Position numbers and translations under genes: made by a program. From assembly GCA_011682715.1 (NCBI GenBank), contig JAACEC010000081.1:1-5015 (forward strand): a stretch of 5,015 nucleotides of DNA. The letters run 5' to 3'. This stretch comes from Pseudomonadota bacterium (GTDB lineage Bacteria; Hydrothermota; 32-111; QNBC01). Below the pieces are notes generated by a model that worked only from the letters and a program-made list of their open reading frames with translations, was not told where the DNA came from and did no database searches. Below are positions 1 to 5,015 of the stretch, one piece after another; position 1 is the first letter of the stretch, and every line of letters starts with the position of its first letter.

Positions 1-176
1 AAAACAGGGGGTCTAAGCATTAAGAATCCGGCATATTTGACATTTCCCCTATCGGATGAGAACTGATCGTTGGACATATTACTCATACCGAAACTTCCAC
101 CCACAGCAAGCATTTTAGCATTTGCCATTACCGCAAACGCCATGACGACAATTACGAAAATCAATAGTTTTTTCAT
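1..176 (-). CDS. Secreted or outer-membrane protein, N-terminal part only
   Basis: This open frame runs off the left edge; only the first 58 residues are visible. It begins MKKLLIFVIVVMAFAVMANA, a classical Sec signal peptide: two lysines, a hydrophobic core at about residues 4-17, and an A-N-A signal peptidase I site before K21. The mature start (KMLAVGGSFGMSNMS...) is rich in Gly, Ser, Asn and aromatic residues, like the first strand of an outer-membrane beta-barrel, but that is inference from composition. The start is well supported: AAAGGAG lies 6 nt before the ATG and overlaps the end of the upstream gene. The upstream stop codon is only 2 nt away, so the two genes are probably co-transcribed and translationally coupled. 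This implies that the exported protein is made together with the PAS/receiver protein. The family cannot be named from 58 residues. Confidence 0.8.
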   Translation of the reverse strand, partial: MKKLLIFVIVVMAFAVMANAKMLAVGGSFGMSNMSNDQFSSDRGNVKYAGFLMLRPPV

Positions 177-178
177 AC

Positions 179-1138
179 TCAACTCCTTTCCATTAGTTTT
201 ATAAGGTTAAACACATTATCTTCAACAATCGGTTTTTGGAGGAAATAAACATCATGAACATCGAGAATATCCTGTACTTCCCTAAGTTCTCTTTCATGTG
301 CCATGAGAACAACATTTAAATCACTCTTTTTGTTTAATATATCCGAAATATAACCGAACGTATTTACTCCCGGAATATAAATATCGACAAAAACCCCTCT
401 AATAGTGTCTAAATATTTTATTGTTTCAGGAATAATCTCCTTTCCGCTCAAAACAATTATAGAATATTTCTGTTTTTCTAATATTTCCCTCAAAATAGCA
501 ACGGAGATACTGTCTTCATCCGCTATAAGGAAACGATTTTCTTCTTCGGACAACACATCCTGGGGAGGAACAATAGAACCGATTATCTTTGATGCCTTAA
601 TAGTCGTATCGTATATCTTTTTTATAATTTCACTGTCCTCTTTCCTCCGTTCTTTTAGTTTCAAAAGGGAAGCATAACCTAATATTCCCGTAAGCATGTT
701 GTTGAATTTCTCAAGCAAATTTAACATATCATCATTTAAACCGAGCATTTTATCCTTTTTCTTTATTTTTTCCTCTCCTGTAATATTGACGGCAAACCCC
801 ACTATGTATTTATTGTTACCTATTATCATAACTTCCGGATAAAATCGTATTTTGCCCCCACTTTCTCCTTTACGTATTTTTATCTCAACGGGATATGGAA
901 TATCATCCATCTCCCCGGCAAAGGCAAGATTCGCGTATTTTATAACCTCTGCCTTTTCTGTTTCATCAATGTAACGGATGAAATTAAACCCGATAAAATC
1001 TTGGTGCTTAAAATTTAGAAAGGATAAAAGCGATTTATTTACATATATTACACCTTCGTCTTTCGTGTATATGTATGCTCCCATATCTGCGTTATCAAAT
1101 ATCTTTTTAAAATCGCTTAATTCCAGACTGTTTTTCAT
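179..1138 (-). CDS. PAS / DHp-like / degenerate receiver signalling protein without kinase domain
   Basis: A 319-residue soluble protein. Residues about 8-120 form a PAS sensor domain (IFDNADMGAYIYTKD..., ending VGFAVNITGEE). Residues about 124-190 resemble the HisKA/DHp helix of hybrid kinases of the type HDFNNLLTGILGYASLL; here the motif reads EKFNNMLTGILGYASLL, with Glu143 where the phosphoacceptor His should be. There is no histidine anywhere between residues 124 and 200. No HATPase_c domain follows. A roughly 10-residue linker leads directly into a receiver domain (about 201-319) with acidic residues D207/E208, phosphoacceptor D252 (VDIYIPG) and K302-P303, but Ala280 at the usual Thr/Ser position. 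It is probably a dimeric sensory scaffold or phosphate sink rather than a kinase; the partner is unknown. The ATG at 1138 has no Shine-Dalgarno and lies 6 nt after a -10 box. The gene is coupled to the secreted-protein gene downstream. Confidence 0.85.
   Translation of the reverse strand: MKNSLELSDFKKIFDNADMGAYIYTKDEGVIYVNKSLLSFLNFKHQDFIGFNFIRYIDETEKAEVIKYANLAFAGEMDDIPYPVEIKIRKGESGGKIRFYPEVMIIGNNKYIVGFAVNITGEEKIKKKDKMLGLNDDMLNLLEKFNNMLTGILGYASLLKLKERRKEDSEIIKKIYDTTIKASKIIGSIVPPQDVLSEEENRFLIADEDSISVAILREILEKQKYSIIVLSGKEIIPETIKYLDTIRGVFVDIYIPGVNTFGYISDILNKKSDLNVVLMAHERELREVQDILDVHDVYFLQKPIVEDNVFNLIKLMERS
183..189 (-). promoter_or_regulatory. Shine-Dalgarno of the secreted-protein gene
   Basis: AAAGGAG on the minus strand ends 6 nt before the ATG at 176. 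It sits inside the last codons of the upstream PAS/receiver gene, whose TGA is at 181-179. It is the strongest ribosome-binding site in the window and contrasts with the upstream gene, which has none. The arrangement fits translational coupling or re-initiation. Confidence 0.8.
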
Positions 1139-1144
1139 AATTAC

Positions 1145-1173
1145 ATTTTAATTTTTAAAACATCTTTTGTCAA
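1145..1173 (-). promoter_or_regulatory. Sigma70-type promoter of the PAS/receiver gene
   Basis: On the minus strand the -35 is TTGACA (1173-1168), followed by a 17-nt spacer and the -10 TAAAAT (1150-1145). Only GTAATT separates the -10 from the ATG at 1138, so the usual start 7 nt after the -10 would fall on the A of the start codon. That predicts a leaderless mRNA, consistent with the absence of a ribosome-binding site. It also makes this gene pair separable from ftsK upstream. Inferred from consensus match and spacing only. Confidence 0.7.
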
Positions 1174-1188
1174 ACCAATTTTAACGGG

Positions 1189-3570
1189 TTAATCTTCCCG
1201 TCCCTTTAAAACTTCCCTTGATTTGCTCCCCACATAGGGACCGACAATACCTGCCTTCTCCAGTTGATCGATAATTCTTCCCGCTCTTGCATATCCTATT
1301 TTTAACTGTCTCTGCAAAAGAGAAACGGATGCAACCTGATGGCGAATAACAATATCTTTTGCTCTGTCAAATAGTTCGTCCAAATCGTAGTTCTCTTCGA
1401 TATAGGTAGTTGACACATCGTTTATATCCCTTTCGCTGTCATTTTCCTCAAGATACGGATAGTAATGCCGCCCGAGTTCATTCAAAACATCAACTATTTC
1501 CTCGTGACTAATGCCTATCTTTTCACTCTCGATAGCGGCGAAATTATCTATTCTTTCCTTTGCCCCGGGAATACCGTCTCTATTTGCTATAACGGATACT
1601 ATATCCCGCTCTATCAAATCCTCCGTAAACTGCTTTTGGTTCTCTACTTTCCCATCGAGTCTCTTGTCGATGTGAATACCCGCCCACATTGATGCCAATT
1701 TTTTCGCCTGTTCCGTTGTGATAAATGCTCCGTGTAATCTCGTAGGTTTCCCCTTTCCTGGGGGTAGGAACAACATATCACCTCTTCCGAGCAATTTTTC
1801 GGCTCCGTTCATATCGAGAATGGTTCTCGAATCCGTCTTCGATGCCACCTGAAATGCTATCCTTGCCGGGAAATTAGCCTTTATTAGTCCTGTAATTACA
1901 TCAACAGAAGGCCTCTGTGTTGCCAAAACCATATGAATCCCCACAGCTCGGGACATTTGTGCAAGCCTCGTCAGGTTTTGTTCCAGTTCCGCAGGAGCCG
2001 TCATCATCAAATCTGCCAACTCATCTATTATAATTACGATATATGGTTTTTTTACTTTTGCTTTTGCATTGTATCCGTCTATGTCTCTGACTCCCATCTT
2101 GGCAAACTGTTTATATCTAAACTCCATCCAATCCACAATACGCTTCAATACGTTCACCGCCTCTTTTGCCTCGGTTATAACGGGCCTTACGAGATGCGGT
2201 ATACCGTTATAGACGGGAAGCTCCAGTCTCTTCGGATCTACCATTATAAATCGTACATCCTCCGGTGTGTTCCTGAAAAGGAGACTAGCCACTATGGAAT
2301 TTACGCAAACACTTTTCCCCGAGCCTGTTGTTCCGGCAATTAAAAGATGAGGCATATTCGCTATGTTCGCCACATACGGATAACCGGACGCGTCTTTTCC
2401 TAATGCCGTTACAAGCTTCTCTTTCGATTCGACAAATTTGTTCGACGTAATAACATCAAACAGATAAACGTTCTCCCTTTCCGCATTGGGAACCTCGATA
2501 CCAATTGCGGATTTCCCGGGCAGAGGAACAATCATTCTTATCTTTTCAGCTTTAAGGGCAAGGGAGAGGTCTTCATTCAGATTTGCAACTTTGCTTACCT
2601 TTACCCCCTTCGCAGGTACAAATTCAAACATCGTTATTACCGGACCGGTACTTATATTGTTTACATAACCGTTAACCCCGAATTCCTTAAGTTTATCGAC
2701 CAGGGTTTCTGCTTTTCGTTCCAACTCCGACGGATCCACATTTACGTTTTTTCTATTCTTTACCTCTAAAACAGAGAGGAATTGCTTCTTAAATTCATCT
2801 TTGTATATATCTTCATAAGCCGCTTCTTCAATCGGTTTATGCAGTTTTATTTTTATTTCTTTCCTTTTTTCTTCGCTCTCTTTCGGTTTTTCCTTCTTCT
2901 CTTCTTTTTCGACTTCCGCTTTTCTTTTTTCGACCGGCTTAGGTGTTGATATCTTTGTTTCTTTTTTGGTTTTCTTCCTGTAAACCAAGAAGGGGTGTAT
3001 TAAATATACCGCAACGATAAAAAGAACCACAAGAACGAGTATTATTCCCAGCATTCCCGTATATCCCTTAAAAAATTCCATGACGTTTTTACCGATTAAA
3101 CCACTTATACGAAAATCCCCGCTTTTTGATAGTGTAAATAATTTACTGTTAACCTTCATATTAGTGAACGGGAACAGTAGAAGGAAAAACAGGTACAGAT
3201 CTATTAAAAGCCATATAAAACGCTGTTTAAAATTTGTTTTTACGAGAGCATAAGATACAAGGATAAGCAACAAAGGAATGAAAAAAGACTCGATTCCGAA
3301 AGCGAGCAATAGATACTTTCCGAAAATTACGCCGAGTATACCACCTGCATTATGGGGTGTCAGCGTAAGAAGTGTCTTTAAATCCCTGATATCGAACGTC
3401 AAAACCGATATGACTGTGAAAAGCGATATAAGATTCAAAACAATACTTATAAACCCGTTGACTTTAACACTTTTCGTATCAAACAGATACAATATACTCT
3501 TAAAAAACACGAGTAACGATAAGAGTATAACTGTGTATGAGGTAAGGTAAAAAACAATATTCCCAATCAT
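1189..3570 (-). CDS. ftsK: DNA translocase FtsK/SpoIIIE
   Basis: ATP-driven double-stranded DNA pump at the division septum that clears and resolves chromosome termini. It has 793 residues, close to B. subtilis SpoIIIE and much shorter than E. coli FtsK. The N-terminus has about five hydrophobic segments (roughly 6-28, 38-58, 84-109, 117-135, 171-194) with a conserved NAGGILG stretch at 74-80. A short Lys/Glu-rich linker (about 197-245) follows. The alpha domain lies at about 280-345, and the RecA-like motor has Walker A GTTGSGKS (413-420) and Walker B IIIDE (513-517). The C-terminal gamma winged helix (about 731-790; LLQRQLKIGYARAGRIIDQL) reads orienting sequences in the family. Odd: about 100 residues (630-730) separate motor and gamma, longer than the usual linker. 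The ATG at 3570 has no evident Shine-Dalgarno, and no better in-frame start is visible. Transcription is from the divergent promoter region. Confidence 0.97.
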   Translation of the reverse strand: MIGNIVFYLTSYTVILLSLLVFFKSILYLFDTKSVKVNGFISIVLNLISLFTVISVLTFDIRDLKTLLTLTPHNAGGILGVIFGKYLLLAFGIESFFIPLLLILVSYALVKTNFKQRFIWLLIDLYLFFLLLFPFTNMKVNSKLFTLSKSGDFRISGLIGKNVMEFFKGYTGMLGIILVLVVLFIVAVYLIHPFLVYRKKTKKETKISTPKPVEKRKAEVEKEEKKEKPKESEEKRKEIKIKLHKPIEEAAYEDIYKDEFKKQFLSVLEVKNRKNVNVDPSELERKAETLVDKLKEFGVNGYVNNISTGPVITMFEFVPAKGVKVSKVANLNEDLSLALKAEKIRMIVPLPGKSAIGIEVPNAERENVYLFDVITSNKFVESKEKLVTALGKDASGYPYVANIANMPHLLIAGTTGSGKSVCVNSIVASLLFRNTPEDVRFIMVDPKRLELPVYNGIPHLVRPVITEAKEAVNVLKRIVDWMEFRYKQFAKMGVRDIDGYNAKAKVKKPYIVIIIDELADLMMTAPAELEQNLTRLAQMSRAVGIHMVLATQRPSVDVITGLIKANFPARIAFQVASKTDSRTILDMNGAEKLLGRGDMLFLPPGKGKPTRLHGAFITTEQAKKLASMWAGIHIDKRLDGKVENQKQFTEDLIERDIVSVIANRDGIPGAKERIDNFAAIESEKIGISHEEIVDVLNELGRHYYPYLEENDSERDINDVSTTYIEENYDLDELFDRAKDIVIRHQVASVSLLQRQLKIGYARAGRIIDQLEKAGIVGPYVGSKSREVLKGRED

Positions 3571-3581
3571 GATAATAACTA

Positions 3582-3609
3582 TTGACTTTAGTATACATTA
3601 TATTATAAT
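3582..3609 (+). promoter_or_regulatory. Promoter of the cobalamin adenosyltransferase operon
   Basis: The -35 is TTGACT (3582-3587), followed by a 16-nt spacer and a perfect -10 TATAAT (3604-3609). Predicted transcription start is near 3616. That leaves a leader of only about 13 nt to the ATG at 3629, with no room for a cobalamin riboswitch, a common control element of B12 genes. An in-frame ATG at 3617 lies 8 nt after the -10 and could be used leaderless. The promoter is the mirror image of the ftsK promoter about position 3599.5. Confidence 0.8.
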
Positions 3610-3617
3610 TGTGTCAA
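3590..3617 (-). promoter_or_regulatory. Promoter of ftsK
   Basis: On the minus strand the -35 is TTGACA (3617-3612), followed by a 16-nt spacer and the -10 TATACT (3595-3590). Predicted transcription start is near 3583, giving a leader of about 13 nt (AATAGTTATTATC) with no Shine-Dalgarno before the ftsK ATG. It overlaps the opposite-strand promoter almost completely, so polymerase can probably occupy only one of them at a time. Confidence 0.75.
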
Positions 3618-3618
3618 T

Positions 3619-3622
3619 GGAG
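3619..3622 (+). promoter_or_regulatory. Shine-Dalgarno selecting the ATG at 3629
   Basis: GGAG with a 6-nt spacer to the ATG at 3629. This favours that start over the in-frame ATG at 3569, which lies upstream of the promoter and so cannot be on the transcript, and over the ATG at 3617, which would overlap the site. Confidence 0.65.
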
Positions 3623-3628
3623 AATTTT

Positions 3629-4138
3629 ATGGGTTTTACACAACTATATACCGGAAATGGAAAGGGTAAAACAACTGCGGCACTGGGGCTCGCTCTTAGA
3701 GCAACAGGTTGGAATAAGAGAATAGTTATCGTTCAATTTATGAAAAAATGGGATTACGGTGAAGTGCGTGCCATAAAAAAACTGAATAATATAGAGCTTT
3801 ATCAAACAGGAACGGAAAATTTCGTGGATATCGAAAATCCGTCTGAAATCGATATACAAGAAGCACAAAAAGGGCTGGACATTGCAAGAAAATACATAAA
3901 AAGAGAAACGGACATTTTAATTCTTGATGAAATTGTCGTTGCCGCCTATTTTAAACTCATAAAATACGAAGATATTTACAATTTAATAGACAATAGGAAT
4001 CCAACAACGGAATTAATTTTAACGGGAAGGGGGGCTACGAAGGAGTTAATTGAAAGATGCGATCTCGTAACGGAGATGAAAGAGATAAAACATTACTACG
4101 AAAAAGGAATTGATGCAAGGAAAGGAATTGAATTCTAA
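3629..4138 (+). CDS. cobO: Corrinoid (cob(I)alamin) adenosyltransferase, CobA/CobO/BtuR type
   Basis: Transfers the 5'-deoxyadenosyl group of ATP to the cobalt of cob(I)alamin or cob(I)yrinic acid diamide in the cytoplasm (EC 2.5.1.17), making the coenzyme form of B12. From the ATG at 3629 it has 169 residues, slightly short of the roughly 170-200 usual for the family. Signatures: P-loop GNGKGKTT (9-16), the Walker B-like ILILDEI (96-102), LTGRGA (131-136), VTEMKEIKH (147-155) and the family's C-terminal ARKGIEF (163-169). The start was chosen from GGAG at 6 nt spacing, and because more upstream ATGs fall inside or before the promoter; an ATG at 3617 would add MENF. It is the first gene of an operon with the DUF523 gene, which begins inside its last codons. 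No other B12 biosynthesis gene is visible, so a salvage role is possible but cannot be decided from this window. Confidence 0.93.
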   Translation: MGFTQLYTGNGKGKTTAALGLALRATGWNKRIVIVQFMKKWDYGEVRAIKKLNNIELYQTGTENFVDIENPSEIDIQEAQKGLDIARKYIKRETDILILDEIVVAAYFKLIKYEDIYNLIDNRNPTTELILTGRGATKELIERCDLVTEMKEIKHYYEKGIDARKGIEF

Positions 4139-4559
4139 AAAGAAAATAATGGTAAGTGCCTGTCTTCTCGGTATAAAGTGCCGTTATGACGGAAAAAACA
4201 AACGTAATACTAATGTAATCGAATATTGCAAGGATGCGGTAATAATACCATTTTGCCCGGAACAACTGGGAGGGCTATCAACACCGCGTATAAAAGCAAC
4301 TATTACTAAAGAAGGAAATGTTGTCAACGATAATGGCGAAGATGTAACTGAAAATTTTAAAAGGGGAGCAAGAGAAACGCTACTTATTATTTCCATGATA
4401 AAACCGGACGAAATAATACTGAAAGAGGGGAGTCCTTCTTGCGGTTTAACAGAGACCAATATTAACTGGGAAAGAAAAAAGGGTAGTGGTGTTACAACTA
4501 CCCTTTTAAAACAAAAAACCGATATACCTCTTAAATCGGAGTTATTACTCCAATCTTAG
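4113..4559 (+). CDS. DUF523 / TudS-like protein, probable iron-sulfur protein
   Basis: A 148-residue protein of the DUF523 family. One characterised member, TudS, is a thiouracil desulfidase whose three conserved cysteines bind a [4Fe-4S] cluster. The three family motifs are present: SACLLGIKCRYDG (Cys17), PFCPEQLGGLSTPR (Cys48) and LKEGSPSCG (Cys110), so an Fe-S cluster is likely. The natural substrate in this organism is unknown. The ATG at 4113 is chosen because AAGGA (4104-4108) precedes it and the family usually has a short Lys-rich stretch before (I/M)VSACLLG. A TTG at 4110 and an ATG at 4149 (136 residues) are alternatives. It overlaps the adenosyltransferase gene by 26 nt in another frame, implying translational coupling. 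Its 3' end overlaps convergent dnaN by 15 bp and contains a terminator-like hairpin. Confidence 0.88.
   Translation: MQGKELNSKKKIMVSACLLGIKCRYDGKNKRNTNVIEYCKDAVIIPFCPEQLGGLSTPRIKATITKEGNVVNDNGEDVTENFKRGARETLLIISMIKPDEIILKEGSPSCGLTETNINWERKKGSGVTTTLLKQKTDIPLKSELLLQS
4475..4507 (-). terminator. Rho-independent terminator for dnaN, inside the DUF523 gene
   Basis: A perfect 7-bp stem, GGGTAGT (4481-4487) and ACTACCC (4497-4503), with a 9-nt loop. Flanking AAAA/TTTT can extend it to 11 bp. Read on the minus strand, the stem is followed by TTTTTTCTTT, and it begins 41 nt after the dnaN stop, a normal intrinsic terminator. Read on the plus strand it is followed by TTTT only and lies 52 nt before the DUF523 stop, so some premature termination of that gene is possible. 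Confidence 0.7.
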
Positions 4560-5015
4560 TGGCATCATTATATAAAATATATCAAACTCCTTATTATCTT
4601 CCTCCGGAAGAATAAGTGTTGCACTGAGTTCATTATTCAGTTTTAACAAAAGCCTTTCTGACGGAATTCTCTTTATAATTTCACCAAAATCGTTGGCGTT
4701 AAAACCAATGGTTAATTGCTCTCCATTATATTCGGCATCCAGTTTCTCTTCTCCACTTCCTATGTTCGCTGCACTCGCCTGAAGGTTTATCAAATTATCC
4801 GAAAATATAAATTTCACCTCATGGTTTACCGGATTTGAAAACAGTGAAATACGTTTAAGTGCATATAAAAATTCGTCTCTGTCCACCAGAACAATCTTAT
4901 TGTTATCTTTGGGAATAACCTCTTTATAATCCGGAAATTCTCCCGAAATTATCTTAGTGGAAATAAAATCACCGTTTACTTTAAAGCCTACACTGTTGGA
5001 TTCAAAATAAACATC
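4545..5015 (-). CDS. dnaN: DNA polymerase III beta sliding clamp, C-terminal part
   Basis: Ring-shaped clamp that tethers DNA polymerase to DNA. The frame is open to the right edge, so only the last 156 residues are visible, about 40% of a usual clamp of about 366 residues. It covers the end of domain II and all of domain III. Recognisable stretches are GEFPDYKEVIPK (visible residues 25-36; the Pro and Val belong to the client-binding pocket in the family), FLYALKRISLFS, YNGEQLTIGFNANDF, and the C-terminus YIMMPLRLE. The family usually ends MPMRL; here Met is replaced by Leu and one Glu is added after the terminal Leu. The stop codon lies inside the convergent DUF523 gene (15-bp overlap), and a terminator hairpin follows 41 nt later. 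No dnaA or recF is visible, so a position at the origin cannot be judged. Confidence 0.96.
   Translation of the reverse strand, partial: DVYFESNSVGFKVNGDFISTKIISGEFPDYKEVIPKDNNKIVLVDRDEFLYALKRISLFSNPVNHEVKFIFSDNLINLQASAANIGSGEEKLDAEYNGEQLTIGFNANDFGEIIKRIPSERLLLKLNNELSATLILPEEDNKEFDIFYIMMPLRLE

Noticed and set aside
1184..1201. Inverted repeat ACGGG...CCCGT at the ftsK stop codon as a terminator
   Set aside because: The stem is only 5 bp and no T-run follows on the minus strand (TAAAATTGG). It is too weak to call.
1749..1764. CCCC...GGGG inverted repeat
   Set aside because: It lies inside ftsK where it encodes the Pro/Gly/Lys-rich PPGKGK loop of the motor. There is no T-run and no gene end nearby.
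1933..2343. Plus-strand open frame of 136 codons antisense to ftsK
   Set aside because: It covers the conserved motor-domain codons of ftsK on the opposite strand, has no recognisable motif, and looks like a shadow frame.
3569..3628. Possible longer N-terminus of the adenosyltransferase starting at the ATG at 3569
   Set aside because: This stretch contains the -35 and -10 boxes of the gene's own promoter and the ftsK promoter, and its translation does not resemble the family. The P-loop lies only 8 residues after the ATG at 3629.
3571..3628. Cobalamin riboswitch upstream of the adenosyltransferase gene
   Set aside because: The promoter leaves a leader of only about 13 nt and the intergenic gap is 58 nt, too short for this riboswitch class.
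4024..4031. GGGAAGGG, a match to the E. coli FtsK orienting sequence KOPS (GGGNAGGG)
   Set aside because: It is a single match, it encodes the conserved GRGA motif of the adenosyltransferase, and the orienting sequence of this organism is unknown. One site says nothing about polarity; a genome-wide skew count would be needed.

Overview
This is a gene-dense, AT-rich bacterial chromosome fragment with housekeeping content. A signal peptide followed by Gly/Ser/aromatic-rich sequence suggests an exported, possibly outer-membrane protein, so a diderm is likely. The SpoIIIE-length FtsK, the beta clamp and the hybrid-kinase-like protein fit many low-GC, poorly sampled phyla. I cannot place the organism more precisely. 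No mobile element, CRISPR array, tRNA or rRNA is visible.

Layout, left to right. (1) A minus-strand pair: a PAS / DHp-like / receiver protein (179-1138), with the 5' end of a secreted-protein gene (1-176) starting 2 nt after its stop. The first gene of the pair has its own promoter in the 50-nt gap after ftsK. That promoter places transcription start at or next to the ATG, suggesting a leaderless mRNA. (2) ftsK/spoIIIE (1189-3570, minus), a complete 793-residue DNA translocase. (3) A 58-nt divergent intergenic region (3571-3628) with two overlapping, almost perfectly symmetric sigma70-type promoters: one for ftsK leftwards, one for the cobalamin adenosyltransferase gene rightwards. (4) A plus-strand two-gene operon: corrinoid adenosyltransferase (3629-4138) overlapping a DUF523/TudS-like protein (4113-4559). 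(5) The 3' part of dnaN (4545-5015, minus), convergent with the DUF523 gene and overlapping it by 15 bp. A terminator hairpin serving dnaN appears to lie inside the DUF523 coding sequence.

Functionally, FtsK and DnaN belong to chromosome segregation and replication. The adenosyltransferase makes adenosylcobalamin. The DUF523 protein probably carries an iron-sulfur cluster. The PAS/receiver protein looks like a sensory scaffold that has lost kinase chemistry: it has no ATPase domain and no histidine in the DHp-like helices, and its receiver lacks the conserved Thr/Ser. I found no convincing wholly new multi-gene system. The most interesting items are the degenerate PAS-DHp-REC protein with its leaderless promoter, the symmetric bidirectional promoter, the long insert in FtsK, and the terminator embedded in an opposing gene.
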